Part shown: piece after piece, positions 43,350 to 53,330 of the stretch
How positions within the stretch are numbered: the stretch's first letter is position 1
How the letters are laid out: each line of letters opens with the position of its first letter
Assembly (NCBI RefSeq): GCF_030269905.1
Contig: NZ_BSVC01000003.1
Coordinates: 573,816-637,815, forward strand
Source of the DNA: Pelosinus sp. IPA-1
GTDB lineage: Bacteria; Bacillota; Negativicutes; DSM-13327
Length of the DNA stretch: 64,000 nt
Direction of reading: 5' to 3'
The notes under the pieces: model-generated
Told to the model about the DNA's origin: nothing
The model's database searches: none
Seen by the model: the letters and a program-made list of their open reading frames with translations, nothing else
Position numbers and translations under genes: made by a program

Positions 43350-45803
43350 ATGCCAAAAATGACAGTTGTTACTTTACCGAGTGAAATGCTAGAGGTATTC
43401 CAGCCAGTGGCAAAGAAAAAAGCAAGTCCAAGATGGTTTCCTTTGAAGGCAATTTTTCGTAAGATGTACAATAGACTCTTTTCATTGGTATATAGTGAAA
43501 ATTGGTTTATGAATGTTTTGGCTTTTTTACTGGGGCGGGTTTCCATCATGGGAGATATAGCACCCATGGGATTGGCCTTTTTTGCAGCAGTAGCCCAAAT
43601 TCAAAAAAGACGAGCCTTTATGGTTGGAATTTGTTCGATTGCAGGACTGGCATCAGGAGGCTACTATACAGAGATTGGCACTTACTCGGTCTTTATGTTT
43701 TTATATTTTTTGTGGGCAGATAAAATTACCCGATTGCATAAAAAAGTATTAGCTGTCCCTATATTACTGTTTTGCGTTGTGCTTTGTAGTGGATTGTTCA
43801 TTGGTATGTTTCATCAACCAACACTATATACTTTTTTAGTGGTGTTACTTAATGCTGGGACATGTATGATCCTATCTCATATTTTTATGTATGCGGTGCC
43901 CCTGCTGATTGGCGAACAGTCTCATATCGTGCTGCGGCAATATGTAACAAGTGAACGGCTTAGCTGTATGATTTTACTACTGGCAGTAGCAGTAGCTGGC
44001 TTGGGTACTACTGTGATATTTGACTATAGTATTCGTAACATGGCAGGTTGTTTGTTAATTATGGCCATGTCACTTGCTGGCGGGCCTGGGTTTGGCGCGT
44101 GTGTTGGAGTGGCAGTTGGTGCAATCATTGGATTAAGTAACGGAAATGCGGCTCTGTCCATATCATTGTATGCAGTGGCAGGAGTCTTAGCAGGAACCTT
44201 TCGAGGATTAGGAAAATTTGCAGTTATTTTAGGATTTGTCTTAGGGAGTGTTATTACGGTTTTATACTTTGGTCAGGATGATCAATTGACAAAGGTAATG
44301 AGTGAATGTGCTATCGCAGGTGGTTTATTCTTTTTTGCTCCCAATAAAAGATTAGCAGCGTGGCATGATATTGCTTTTACATCAACACCTTCTATTGGCG
44401 CAGATTCTTTGCATCTAAAAGAAACCGTAGCTAAAATTCATAATATCGCAGAAGTATTTAATGATTTTGCTAGTACCTTCAGTAGTATTGTTGAAGATAC
44501 GAAAGGAAAGATCCAAGATGACGAGCTGGCTAGGACCTTATCCGCCGTAGGAGAGCAGGTGTGTGTGGATTGTAATAAACGGTCACTGTGCTGGGAAACG
44601 GATTTTTATCGTACTTACCATGGGATATTGGATATTTTGGGGCAGGTAGAAAATCATTCATTGTCTGTAGAGAAGATGCCAAAGGTATTTCAAGAAAATT
44701 GTATTCGTTGTAAGGAATTACTCGATACAATAGTTTTAGTTTCAGAGCGAAATCGTTCCGCTGCTTTTTGGCAAAAAAGGATGATAGAACAGCGTCAAAC
44801 AGTTACTGAACAAATGAAAGCAACTAGCGTCATTATTAGCAATTTAGCCTATGAAATTGGCAAAGTAGAGCAAACTGATCAAAATATGTCTTTACTTTTA
44901 CAAGAAAAGGCCGCTATGCTTGCGTGTCCCCTTACGGGAGTGCGAATAAGAGGTAAGGCAGGGGAAGGTATTATAGAGGCTAAGAAAACCTGCTGTAACG
45001 GGAAACGAGAATGTGTCAACACAGTTTTGCCTTTAGCTTCTAGTGTCCTAAGAGAAAAACTAGAACTATTAGCTGAATGTGGTGATGAGAGAAAAGATAA
45101 GAAATGTACGTTAACAATGAAAGTGGCAAAAAAATTTCAAATTGAAACGGGTATTGCTAGCTTTGCCAAAGAGGGACAAAGTGTGTGTGGCGACGCTTGT
45201 ACCGTTGTACCTTTATGTAAAGGAAAGGTTGCATTAATATTAAGTGATGGTATGGGGAGTGGCAAGAAAGCAGCCGTTGAGAGTTCTCTTGCCATTAAGT
45301 TTTTGCAAAAATTGTTATCCATTGGCTTTGATATTGATGTAGCAGTTATGACTATCAATTCGATGCTGCTCCTGCGTACAAGGGATGAATCTTTTGTAAC
45401 GATTGATATGGCAGTGATTGATACTTACTCGGGAGAAATTGAATTTTTAAAAGTTGGTTCGGCACCAAGTTTTGTTAAGAGAGTTAGAGAAGTTATGACG
45501 ATTAAATCTTCCTCGTTGCCAATTGGTATTTTACAGCAAATAGAGTTAAAGCCAATAAAAGCAACTGTAGTAGATGGTGATTTTATTGTAATGGTAAGTG
45601 ACGGCATTGTTGATGTTCCTCAAAGCAGCTTGGATAAAGAAAATTGGTTGGCTAACTTTTTAAGGCGAGGGGTTAATACAAAACCGCAGGCTCTTGCAGA
45701 ACAAATTCTAGCTCAGGCTTTATTATTGTCTGGCAATCGTGTGCATGATGATATGACAGTTATGGTTGCTAAAGTTTCTAACTCTCTAGATTCAGTAAAA
45801 TAA
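43350..45803 (+). CDS. spoIIE: Stage II sporulation protein E (PP2C phosphatase)
   Basis: A forespore-specific phosphatase that dephosphorylates SpoIIAA and so releases sigma-F. The 817-residue protein has an N-terminal membrane domain with about ten helices (residues about 50-330), a central regulatory/oligomerisation domain with several Cys-rich stretches (CVDCNKRSLCWE) and a C-terminal PP2C domain (about 590-810) with LSDGMGSGKKAAVESS and MVSDGIVDVP metal-site aspartates. GAGGTG lies 8 bases before the ATG. It follows yabR, as in Bacillus. Confidence 0.97.
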   Translation: MPKMTVVTLPSEMLEVFQPVAKKKASPRWFPLKAIFRKMYNRLFSLVYSENWFMNVLAFLLGRVSIMGDIAPMGLAFFAAVAQIQKRRAFMVGICSIAGLASGGYYTEIGTYSVFMFLYFLWADKITRLHKKVLAVPILLFCVVLCSGLFIGMFHQPTLYTFLVVLLNAGTCMILSHIFMYAVPLLIGEQSHIVLRQYVTSERLSCMILLLAVAVAGLGTTVIFDYSIRNMAGCLLIMAMSLAGGPGFGACVGVAVGAIIGLSNGNAALSISLYAVAGVLAGTFRGLGKFAVILGFVLGSVITVLYFGQDDQLTKVMSECAIAGGLFFFAPNKRLAAWHDIAFTSTPSIGADSLHLKETVAKIHNIAEVFNDFASTFSSIVEDTKGKIQDDELARTLSAVGEQVCVDCNKRSLCWETDFYRTYHGILDILGQVENHSLSVEKMPKVFQENCIRCKELLDTIVLVSERNRSAAFWQKRMIEQRQTVTEQMKATSVIISNLAYEIGKVEQTDQNMSLLLQEKAAMLACPLTGVRIRGKAGEGIIEAKKTCCNGKRECVNTVLPLASSVLREKLELLAECGDERKDKKCTLTMKVAKKFQIETGIASFAKEGQSVCGDACTVVPLCKGKVALILSDGMGSGKKAAVESSLAIKFLQKLLSIGFDIDVAVMTINSMLLLRTRDESFVTIDMAVIDTYSGEIEFLKVGSAPSFVKRVREVMTIKSSSLPIGILQQIELKPIKATVVDGDFIVMVSDGIVDVPQSSLDKENWLANFLRRGVNTKPQALAEQILAQALLLSGNRVHDDMTVMVAKVSNSLDSVK

Positions 45804-45822
45804 GTATTATAAGTATTATAAG

Positions 45823-45858
45823 AAATAACTCAGGTGTACCTCATCTGGGTTATTTTTG
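45823..45858 (+). terminator. Intrinsic terminator after spoIIE
   Basis: An 11-bp stem with one G-T pair, AAATAACTCAG (45823-45833) / CTGGGTTATTT (45845-45855), then T-rich sequence. Confidence 0.8.
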
Positions 45859-45923
45859 TTTTCATTGCAGGAGAATATAATAAGGCGCGAGAATAAAGGC
45901 TAAAAATAGCATAGGCGGTGTAG

Positions 45924-46685
45924 GTGTTGACAATCTCCTTGGAGCAAATCGTTTCATTAGTTATAGTAGCTGGCGAGATTATGCTTAAGAATGGAGCGGA
46001 GACGTATCGAATTGAAGAAACTATGGATCATATGGCCAAAGCTTGCGGCGCCCTTGCTGTAGAGAGTTTCGTCATTCCAACAGGGGTTTTTCTAACGGTA
46101 ACGGACGCTAATGGTCAGACATTGACTGTCATGCGTCGGGTAAGTAATCGTACGATCAACTTGGACCGTATTTCAAAGGTGAATGAGTTATCTCGGCGTT
46201 TGGTAGATCAGCGCATGGAATATAGGGATGCCAAGAAAATTTTGGAGCATATTAGTAAAGAACGTACAGGATTTTCCCTTTTACCCTCCATGCTGGCATC
46301 AGGGACTATAGGCGCAGGTACGGCAATATTGCAAGATGCTCTTTTGCCAGAAGTAGTAGTTGCTTTTATGGCAGCAGCAATCGTTCGATATATTGCCCAT
46401 ATTATATCTAGATTGCATGGGCTTTCTTTTTCTTTTGAATTTCTTGGTGGGATGGCAGTAGCTTTTTGTGGGACCCTTCTACATTCTTTATTGCCCCATT
46501 TAAGACCAGATGCTGTCATAATTGGCGGTATTATGCCCCTTGTTCCAGGTGTAGCAATCACCAATGCCATACGAGATGTAATTGCCGGAGATTTACTAAG
46601 TGGTTTATCTAGGGGGCTAGAAGCGGCCTTAACATCGGTAGCAGTTGCTATGGGGGTAGTCATTATGTTGGCTCTTACGGTATAA
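45924..46685 (+). CDS. Threonine/serine exporter family protein, ThrE N-terminal type
   Basis: This 253-residue membrane protein matches the N-terminal half of ThrE exporters. It has a soluble start (IMLKNGAETYRIEETMDHMAKACG) followed by about five helices, with a GIMPLVPGVAITNAIRDVIAGDLLSG loop. It pairs with the next gene, which provides the other half. The GTG start is at 45924. Substrate is inferred from the family only. Confidence 0.85.
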   Translation: MLTISLEQIVSLVIVAGEIMLKNGAETYRIEETMDHMAKACGALAVESFVIPTGVFLTVTDANGQTLTVMRRVSNRTINLDRISKVNELSRRLVDQRMEYRDAKKILEHISKERTGFSLLPSMLASGTIGAGTAILQDALLPEVVVAFMAAAIVRYIAHIISRLHGLSFSFEFLGGMAVAFCGTLLHSLLPHLRPDAVIIGGIMPLVPGVAITNAIRDVIAGDLLSGLSRGLEAALTSVAVAMGVVIMLALTV

Positions 46686-46700
46686 TGAGGTGGCGTTAAA

Positions 46701-47135
46701 ATGGCATTGAAAATTATAGCAGTTTTTTTAATTTCGGCTTCAATTGGTATATTATATCGCATACCACGCAAATTAGTAGCGTCAGCAAGTTTAGTTGGAG
46801 TAGCAGCTTGGCTTATTATGTTTATTACTATGCAGTCTGGGGCAACAGTGATAGTAGCAGATTTTTTTGCAAGTGTTACTGTGGGAGTGCTGGCTGAGAT
46901 ATTAGCTCGTATAATAAAAAAACCCGCAACCATTTTTATCATACCTGGATTTATTCCCTTGGTGCCTGGAGGTGATGCTTACTTTACTATGTTGTATATG
47001 GTAAAAGGACAATATTCTGCCGGGGTTTCCATGGGAATGCAGACTATATTGTCAGCGGGAGCTATTGCTTTTGGTATTTTTGTAAGCTCTACTATTTTTC
47101 GAATAGTAAAAAGTAGTAATAGGGAGAGTAATTAG
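46701..47135 (+). CDS. Threonine/serine exporter family protein, C-terminal half (DUF3815 type)
   Basis: This 144-residue membrane protein with about four or five helices and the conserved PGFIPLVPGGDAYFTML motif corresponds to the C-terminal half of ThrE. It lies 15 bases after the partner gene. Together they form a split two-component exporter, common in Firmicutes. Confidence 0.85.
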   Translation: MALKIIAVFLISASIGILYRIPRKLVASASLVGVAAWLIMFITMQSGATVIVADFFASVTVGVLAEILARIIKKPATIFIIPGFIPLVPGGDAYFTMLYMVKGQYSAGVSMGMQTILSAGAIAFGIFVSSTIFRIVKSSNRESN

Positions 47136-47139
47136 CAGG

Positions 47140-48531
47140 ATGTTGGAAAAAGTTAGAGCGTGGATTGATAAACATAAGATGCTACTTACAGGTGATACTA
47201 TAATTGTAGCTTGCTCGGGTGGGCCAGATTCGTTGGCTTTATTACATATCCTTGCCAGATTACGTTTAGAATATAGTATAAGTATAGTAGTTGCTCATGT
47301 AGATCATATGATTCGGGGGCAGGAATCGGCCCTCGAGGCAGCCTTTGTAGTAAACTTTTGTCGTGAGCGTAGTATTACGTGCTATCATACGGCAATTGAT
47401 GTTCCTAGGTTCATAGCAGAGACGGGGACATCAGGAGAAGAAGCTGCTCGAATTCTACGTTATCAGTACTTGCGGCAAGTTGCTCAGGACGTAGGGGGAG
47501 CAAAAATTGCGACAGGGCATCACCAAGACGACCAAGGGGAAACTGTATTAATGAATCTGTTACGTGGAGCCGGAAGTGCGGGGATTCGTGGGATTCAACC
47601 AGTTAATGGAGATATTATTCGCCCTTTTTTAGGAGTGAGCCGTGCCGAAATAATTGATTATTGTAAAACAGAGGGTTTAGAGCCGCGATTTGATAGTTCT
47701 AACGAAAATTTGAATTATTTACGTAATCGTATTCGAATGCATCTTTTACCAGAGCTAGAAAAGAAGTATAATAGTTCTGTCAGGGAAGCTTTGTGCCGAA
47801 CGGCGATGATCGTAGGCGATGAGCATAATTTTATTCAAAAGACAGCGAAAGACGTGTGGGCTCAGGTTGTTACAGAAGGCACAGATCGCATATTTATTGC
47901 TACTGAGCCAATGAATTCTTTACATATTGCCGTAAAACGTGAAATTTTTCGTATGTCCATAGAAAAAAAACAAGGATCTGTAAGAGGAATAACCTTTTGC
48001 CATGTGGAAACTTTGATAGAGATGCTTTTTACTGGACGAGTAGGCAGCAAATTACAGTTACCTGGTGGCCTTACCGTTCACAAAGATTATGACGGATTAT
48101 ATATAGGAGCAAACCCTGTATCTTTAAAAAAAAAGGTAGAGTATCCTGGACAGGAACTAATTGTACCTGGTAGTAATCTAATTACAGCATTGGGGATCGA
48201 GATTACAGCAGAGCTAACAGACACTTTTGTTAAAGCGAAAACAAATAGGGCTGTGTTTGATGCAGATGAATTATCTTATCCTTTATTTGTGCGCACTCGT
48301 CATGATGGCGATCGCTTTCAACCTCTTGGGTTTGCAGGAAGTAAAAAAGTGAAAGATTTTCTAATTGATTTAAAGGTCCCGCGGGAAATGAGGGATGACA
48401 TCCCAATTATCTGCGATCAAAAAAGTATTATTTGGGTGGGTGGTTATCGACAAAGTCAAAATGGTAAGAGCAGGGACACAACAAAAAAAAAATTGGTACT
48501 AACAATTGTAGGAAATGCAATAAAAGAATAA
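47140..48531 (+). CDS. tilS: tRNA(Ile)-lysidine synthetase
   Basis: This attaches lysine to C34 of tRNA-Ile(CAU), changing it to read AUA codons; essential. The 463-residue protein has the N-type ATP-pyrophosphatase loop SGGPDS (26-31), GHHQDDQGET, the TilS signature RNRIR, and substrate-binding C-terminal domains. The ATG follows the exporter gene by 4 bases. Linkage to hpt and ftsH is the standard Firmicutes order. Confidence 0.97.
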   Translation: MLEKVRAWIDKHKMLLTGDTIIVACSGGPDSLALLHILARLRLEYSISIVVAHVDHMIRGQESALEAAFVVNFCRERSITCYHTAIDVPRFIAETGTSGEEAARILRYQYLRQVAQDVGGAKIATGHHQDDQGETVLMNLLRGAGSAGIRGIQPVNGDIIRPFLGVSRAEIIDYCKTEGLEPRFDSSNENLNYLRNRIRMHLLPELEKKYNSSVREALCRTAMIVGDEHNFIQKTAKDVWAQVVTEGTDRIFIATEPMNSLHIAVKREIFRMSIEKKQGSVRGITFCHVETLIEMLFTGRVGSKLQLPGGLTVHKDYDGLYIGANPVSLKKKVEYPGQELIVPGSNLITALGIEITAELTDTFVKAKTNRAVFDADELSYPLFVRTRHDGDRFQPLGFAGSKKVKDFLIDLKVPREMRDDIPIICDQKSIIWVGGYRQSQNGKSRDTTKKKLVLTIVGNAIKE

Positions 48532-48594
48532 TTTTTTTTTGTTAGATTGAATTTTTTATTGCGTAATATATATAATAAAACAGGAGGAACAAGA

Positions 48595-49134
48595 GTGATT
48601 AATGATGTCGAAAGGGTCTTACTTAGTGAAGAGGAATTAGCAGGGCGTATTGCAGAGATAGGAGCACAAATTACTGCGGATTATGCAGGCAAAGAAATTC
48701 TAATGATTGGGGTATTGCGTGGGGCAGTACTATTTATGGCTGATCTAGCTAGAGCAATTAAAATACCTGTAGCAATTGATTTTATGGCTGTGTCCAGTTA
48801 TGGAGCAGGTACCAGTTCTAGCGGTGTGGTACGTATCTTAAAAGATCTTGATGAGAACGTAGAAGGAAAACATGTTCTAGTAGTAGAGGATATTATTGAT
48901 TCAGGGTTGACATTAAATTACTTGATGGATAACCTTAAGTCGCGTAAACCTGCTAGTATTCAAATATGTACACTTCTTAATAAGCCAGATCGCCGTAAGG
49001 TAGATGTAGATATTGCTTATAACGGTTTCACCATACCGGATTATTTTGTGATTGGGTACGGTTTAGATTATGCTGAGAAATATCGGAATTTACCCTTCAT
49101 TGGTATTTTAAAACCTGAAGTTTATCAAGACTAA
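48595..49134 (+). CDS. hpt: Hypoxanthine phosphoribosyltransferase
   Basis: A purine-salvage enzyme that makes IMP/GMP from hypoxanthine or guanine and PRPP. The 179-residue protein has the PRPP-binding motif [14 protein letters not shown] and the N-terminal family region. The GTG at 48595 is chosen because AGGAGG lies 7 bases upstream and the upstream extension (to 48547) is not family-like. Confidence 0.96.
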   Translation: MINDVERVLLSEEELAGRIAEIGAQITADYAGKEILMIGVLRGAVLFMADLARAIKIPVAIDFMAVSSYGAGTSSSGVVRILKDLDENVEGKHVLVVEDIIDSGLTLNYLMDNLKSRKPASIQICTLLNKPDRRKVDVDIAYNGFTIPDYFVIGYGLDYAEKYRNLPFIGILKPEVYQD

Positions 49135-49250
49135 GTTTTATTGTTAATTATTAGGTTTGGTGGTATAATATTTTTCTATGAAGGCCAAAGGACATAACAA
49201 TGCCCATGGCAGGAAAGTATCGATGGTGCTTCAGTGAGAGGAGGGCTACT

Positions 49251-51146
49251 TTGAATAAATTTTTTCGAAATGTAAGTTTTTATTTGTTGATTATTATCAT
49301 TGCTATTTCAATAATTGACTATTATTCCTCACGTACGACGAATAAACAGGAAATAAGTTATACTCAATTTTTACATCAAATTGAGGAGCAAAAGGTCCAG
49401 GGAGTAACCGTTGTAGAAAATAACATTCGTGGAAAACTTACGGATGGTACAGAATTTACGACGATTACACCAAATGACCCTACGCTTATTAATACGTTGC
49501 GAGAAAAAAATGTGGATATTAAAGCTGAACAACCACCGCAACCGCCTTGGTGGACAACAATTTTCTCTTCTATTTTGCCAATGTTGCTCTTAATTGGGGT
49601 ATGGTTCTTCATTATGCAACAGACGCAAGGTGGCGGTAATCGGGTAATGTCTTTTGGCAAAAGCCGTGCGAAGCTTCATGGTGAAGATAAAATCAAAGTA
49701 ACCTTTGGCGATATGGCAGGAGCCGATGAGGCCAAACAAGAATTGGAGGAAGTTGTTGAGTTCCTAAAACATCCTAAGAAATTTAACGATTTAGGTGCTC
49801 GTATTCCAAAAGGGGTTTTATTGTTTGGACCTCCAGGAACTGGTAAAACCCTATTAGCTCGAGCAGTAGCTGGAGAAGCGGGAGTGCCGTTCTTTAGTAT
49901 TAGTGGTTCTGACTTCGTCGAAATGTTTGTTGGTGTCGGAGCTTCAAGAGTTCGGGATTTGTTTGAACAAGCTAAAAAGAGTGCGCCATGCATCGTGTTT
50001 ATTGATGAAATTGATGCTGTAGGACGTCAACGGGGCGCAGGCCTCGGTGGTGGTCATGATGAACGGGAACAAACCTTAAACCAATTATTGGTTGAGATGG
50101 ATGGTTTCGGCGTTAATGAAGGTATTATCATTATTGCGGCAACGAATCGTCCAGATATTTTGGATCCTGCATTATTGCGTCCAGGTCGTTTTGATAGACA
50201 AATTGTTGTTGATAAACCGGATGTCAAAGGCCGTTTGGAGATCTTAAAAGTTCATACAAAAGGTAAACCTGTAGCGAAAGAAGTCAGTCTTGATGTGTTG
50301 GCGCGTCGTACACCAGGTTTCACTGGTGCTGATCTTAGTAACTTAGTGAATGAAGCAGCTCTCTTAGCAGCACGCCGTAATAAAAAACGGATTGACATGC
50401 CTGAAATGGAAGAGTCCGTTGAGCGTGTTGTCGCAGGACCAGAACGCAAAAGTAAGGTTATTAGTGAACGAGAAAAGAAGCTCACTGCCTATCATGAAGC
50501 TGGTCATGCTTTGATTGGGATGCTTTTAGATAATACAGATCCAGTACATAAAGTTTCGATTATCCCTAGAGGACGAGCTGGTGGTTACACATTGATGTTA
50601 CCAACAGAAGACCGCTATTATGCAACACGCACGGAATTACTAGAACAGCTTAGTGTTTTATTAGGCGGACGTGTAGCTGAAGCTGTAGTACTTAAGGAAA
50701 TTAGTACTGGTGCTCAAAATGATTTGGAACGTGCTACTGATTTGTCCCGTAAGATGATTACTGAATACGGTATGAGTGAGAGCTTAGGGCCAATTACTTT
50801 TGGACATAAACAACAGCAACAGGTATTCTTGGGAAGAGATATTTCCCGTGATCGTAATTATGGTGAAGAAGTAGCTTCTGCCATTGATAAAGAGGTACGT
50901 AGGTTAATTGAAGGCGCCTACAATAAAACAGAAGCAATGCTGCAAGAAAATATTGATAAGCTTCACTTGATTGCTGCTGCTCTGATTGAAAAAGAAACAC
51001 TAGAAGCCAGTGATTTAGAAGAACTTTTAGCGAATGGTAAGATTTCTGAAAAAACTGAGCAAGACGAAATTGTTCTTACTAAAGGTGAGGGCACTGATGA
51101 CAATAGTCAAACGGGACCTAAAATCGTATATAGTTCTCGTTCCTAG
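49251..51146 (+). CDS. ftsH: ATP-dependent zinc metalloprotease FtsH
   Basis: A membrane AAA+ protease of 631 residues that degrades membrane and regulatory proteins. It has two N-terminal helices (about 7-24 and 103-121) flanking a small outer domain. The AAA domain carries Walker A GPPGTGKT (193-200), IDEIDAVGR and the SRH; the protease site is HEAGH (415-419). The TTG start at 49251 is set by GAGGAGGG upstream; an in-frame ATG at 49200 would add an unlikely soluble tail. Downstream of hpt as expected. Confidence 0.97.
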   Translation: MNKFFRNVSFYLLIIIIAISIIDYYSSRTTNKQEISYTQFLHQIEEQKVQGVTVVENNIRGKLTDGTEFTTITPNDPTLINTLREKNVDIKAEQPPQPPWWTTIFSSILPMLLLIGVWFFIMQQTQGGGNRVMSFGKSRAKLHGEDKIKVTFGDMAGADEAKQELEEVVEFLKHPKKFNDLGARIPKGVLLFGPPGTGKTLLARAVAGEAGVPFFSISGSDFVEMFVGVGASRVRDLFEQAKKSAPCIVFIDEIDAVGRQRGAGLGGGHDEREQTLNQLLVEMDGFGVNEGIIIIAATNRPDILDPALLRPGRFDRQIVVDKPDVKGRLEILKVHTKGKPVAKEVSLDVLARRTPGFTGADLSNLVNEAALLAARRNKKRIDMPEMEESVERVVAGPERKSKVISEREKKLTAYHEAGHALIGMLLDNTDPVHKVSIIPRGRAGGYTLMLPTEDRYYATRTELLEQLSVLLGGRVAEAVVLKEISTGAQNDLERATDLSRKMITEYGMSESLGPITFGHKQQQQVFLGRDISRDRNYGEEVASAIDKEVRRLIEGAYNKTEAMLQENIDKLHLIAAALIEKETLEASDLEELLANGKISEKTEQDEIVLTKGEGTDDNSQTGPKIVYSSRS

Positions 51147-51149
51147 TTG

Positions 51150-51175
51150 AAGGGCAGGTGCAAACCTGCCCTTTC
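51150..51175 (+). terminator. Intrinsic terminator after ftsH
   Basis: A 10-bp stem AAGGGCAGGT (51150-51159) / ACCTGCCCTT (51164-51173), then a short T stretch. Confidence 0.8.
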
Positions 51176-51218
51176 ATATATTGGTTTTAGAACCGCAAAG
51201 GTACAATACCTAGCGTGG

Positions 51219-51265
51219 CACACAAAGTAGCTACGGGATTATCTTTTGTGTCTTTGTGTTTAAAA
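51219..51265. repeat. Inverted repeat in the ftsH-asparaginase gap
   Basis: ACACAAAG (51220-51227) faces CTTTGTGT (51252-51259), followed by TTAAAA. The ends resemble those at 11768 and 57529. Nothing else is assigned between 51176 and 51330. Confidence 0.35.
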
Positions 51266-51330
51266 ACTAGGATTATTCTTGGTGAAAAATGGCTTCTTCG
51301 TTGTAATAAGATATCAAGTGGGGGTATTTA

Positions 51331-52329
51331 GTGATGAGTGAAGTATTATTGCATTATACACGTGGTGGTAAGGTGGAGAGTGTACATCGGGCTGATGTTG
51401 CTGTTGTAGATGTAACAGGGAAAATGGTATGGGAATTTGGGGATGGCAAGAGGCCAATGTTTTGGCGTTCGGCTGCTAAGCCTTTTCAATTATTACCTTT
51501 TGTAGAACAAGGCGGCGTGGAAAAATTTAAAATAACAGAAGAAGAAATCGCTTTCATGGTTTCTTCTCATAGTGGGGAAGCAGAGCATGTTGCTTTGGCA
51601 CATGCCCTGCTGGCAAAAGTAGGTTTAACGATTGAGGCATTGGCCTGCGGTCCTGCCAAGCCAATGAGTAGTAAAATGGCTAAAGAATTAATGGTGCAAA
51701 AGCAGCCTTTTCAGGTAGTACATAATGCTTGTTCAGGTAAGCACAGTGGTATGCTGGCTCTTGCTCAAATGTTACAGGTTGCGATAGCAGGATATACAGA
51801 ACTAATGCACCCGGTTCAACAAATGATGCACCAGGCTGTTGCTGATAGTGTAAGAATGCAAAAAGAAACAGTGGAAACAGGAATCGATGGCTGCGGTGTC
51901 CCTGTATTTTATTTGCCGCTTTATAATATGTCATTGGCCTATGCCCGCTTGGCTAAACCCGAGGAGGGGCAATGGGGTCAACGCGAGAAGTCGGTACGTC
52001 TGATTCGTGACGCTATGCTAGCCCATCCTCACGTTGTGGCAGGTACGAAGCGTTTTGATACTGTTCTTATGAACGTTACTAAAGGACGTATTTTAGCTAA
52101 AATAGGTTCGGAAGCAGTGTATTGCCTAGCATCCGTGCCAGATGGACTGGGTGTGACCTTTAAAATTGACGATGGAAGTTATCGTGCGGTTAATCCAGCT
52201 GGAATAGCTATATTGAAGAAGCTCGATTTACTTTCTTCAGCGGAGTACCAAACTTTAGTGGAACAGTTTCCTCCTGTGCTAAAAAATCACCGTGGCGATG
52301 TAATCGGAACGGTAGAAGCAACAATATAA
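51331..52329 (+). CDS. L-asparaginase II (thermolabile, Rhizobium-type family)
   Basis: A 332-residue protein of the asparaginase II family (PF06089 type), unrelated in sequence to the classical AnsA/AnsB. Conserved blocks are FWRSAAKPFQLLP, VSSHSGEAEH, NACSGKHSGML and GIDGCGVPVFYLPL. Cys and Ser in CSGKHSG are the likely active-site region, and the conserved Ser-Lys pair (SAAK) matches the family. GTG at 51331 and ATG at 51334 are both possible after GGGGG. It converts asparagine to aspartate and ammonia, by family assignment. Confidence 0.88.
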   Translation: MMSEVLLHYTRGGKVESVHRADVAVVDVTGKMVWEFGDGKRPMFWRSAAKPFQLLPFVEQGGVEKFKITEEEIAFMVSSHSGEAEHVALAHALLAKVGLTIEALACGPAKPMSSKMAKELMVQKQPFQVVHNACSGKHSGMLALAQMLQVAIAGYTELMHPVQQMMHQAVADSVRMQKETVETGIDGCGVPVFYLPLYNMSLAYARLAKPEEGQWGQREKSVRLIRDAMLAHPHVVAGTKRFDTVLMNVTKGRILAKIGSEAVYCLASVPDGLGVTFKIDDGSYRAVNPAGIAILKKLDLLSSAEYQTLVEQFPPVLKNHRGDVIGTVEATI

Positions 52330-52425
52330 GAAAAGACTTGGCTTAGGCTAACTCCTCAGACGTAGGCAGAAGCCTTAGTCTTCTTACTTGGAATCGGAGG
52401 AAGTGTTATATTTTCTGATTCCGTA
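52326..52425 (-). repeat. Repeat family A, copy 3 (reverse orientation)
   Basis: A 100-bp element. On the minus strand it reads TACGGAATCAGAAAATATAA to TTTTCTTAT. Its right end overlaps the TAA stop codon of the asparaginase gene, and its left end meets the A-tract of the terminator at 52428. The second dyad has decayed (GCCTAAGCCAAGTC with AGGAGTTA). Confidence 0.88.
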
Positions 52426-52427
52426 AA

Positions 52428-52467
52428 AAAAGAAACAACTTGGTGTAAACCAAGTTGTTTCTTTTTT
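52428..52467 (+). terminator. Intrinsic terminator after the asparaginase gene
   Basis: A perfect 17-bp stem AAAAGAAACAACTTGGT (52428-52444) / ACCAAGTTGTTTCTTTT (52449-52465), then TT. The A/T flanks make it bidirectional. Confidence 0.88.
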
Positions 52468-52504
52468 ACCCTATATATGTTAGTCTTACTGAATCCAGAG
52501 GACC

Positions 52505-52551
52505 AAAGGACACGAGAAAATTGTCATTACGCAATTTTCTCGTGTCCTTTT
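52505..52551 (-). terminator. Bidirectional terminator, end of the minus-strand operon
   Basis: A perfect 19-bp stem (52505-52523 with 52532-52550), loop TCATTACG. It separates the asparaginase gene (+) from the exported-protein gene (-). Confidence 0.8.
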
Positions 52552-52566
52552 CGCCCTGTGATCTAT

Positions 52567-53244
52567 CTAAATTCTAGATTGGCCTATTTCTTGATGAGGT
52601 CCTCTATGGTGAGGAGCATAACCCATCTCTTTTAAGTCTTTTTTAAAGGTATCTTTATCAACTCCTAGGTTGCTGGCAACATCAGACCAAGTATTGTTGA
52701 TTTTTTTTAATGATAATACATCATTAATGGGTTGATTGGTATTTTTAGATAACTCTTTAGCCATACCAATATCGCGAGGGTGGTATCCTTGGTGAAGTAA
52801 ATCAAGGGCGGTTTCTTTATCTATGCCAGTTTTTTTGTTTAAGTGATTGGCAGCAATGTCTTGACGAGTTGCTTTCATTTGTTCCTTTGTAATACCCAAA
52901 GTTTTGCAAACATCTTTCCAAGTGTTATCAGCTGTTTTTTTGCTAACGACGTCTTCCATGGATTTGCCACTGGCTTTGGCTAAAAATGCTGCTTTTCTAA
53001 TATCTTTTAGGCTCATGCCGTTATTTTGGTAGGCTAAAATAGTAGATTGTTCAACGCCAAAGGTCTCAGAAATTCTTTTGGCAGCTTCTTCTGGGCTCAT
53101 TTTCATTTGTCCTTGTTTTTGGTGATATGCTGAAGGTGATTCTTGTGCCTCTACCGCCTGGGCAATGAAGGGACTAGCTGCACCGGCGATAATAAAGGTT
53201 CCCGCAATCATAGCGGCAAGTGTTTTTCTAGATATCATTTTCAT
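52567..53244 (-). CDS. Exported helical repeat protein, unknown
   Basis: A 225-residue protein with a signal peptide (basic start, hydrophobic core, cleavage near AQA-VEA at about 30). The mature part contains two related units of about 60 residues, each ending in a motif like NTWKDVCKTLGI / NTWSDVASNLGV preceded by an LAK-type and a DV(V/L)S segment. There are no catalytic motifs. AGGGGGAATC precedes the ATG. It lies downstream of an HK/RR pair on the same strand (86 bases after the kinase), so it may be part of that signalling unit. Confidence 0.65.
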   Translation of the reverse strand: MKMISRKTLAAMIAGTFIIAGAASPFIAQAVEAQESPSAYHQKQGQMKMSPEEAAKRISETFGVEQSTILAYQNNGMSLKDIRKAAFLAKASGKSMEDVVSKKTADNTWKDVCKTLGITKEQMKATRQDIAANHLNKKTGIDKETALDLLHQGYHPRDIGMAKELSKNTNQPINDVLSLKKINNTWSDVASNLGVDKDTFKKDLKEMGYAPHHRGPHQEIGQSRI

Positions 53245-53330
53245 GGAGATTCCCCCTGTTTCTAGTGTCAGCTATTGTAGCTGCTAAGGTCAGTATACTT
53301 GAAGAATATGACAAAAAAGTGACAGGAGAA

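Noticed and set aside
46208..46942. Long minus-strand open frame (244 codons) opposite the two exporter genes
   Set aside because: It lies antisense to two well-recognised membrane genes and spans their boundary. Its composition (many Thr, Ala, Pro, Ile) is a codon-bias mirror of hydrophobic genes. No ribosome site or family resemblance.
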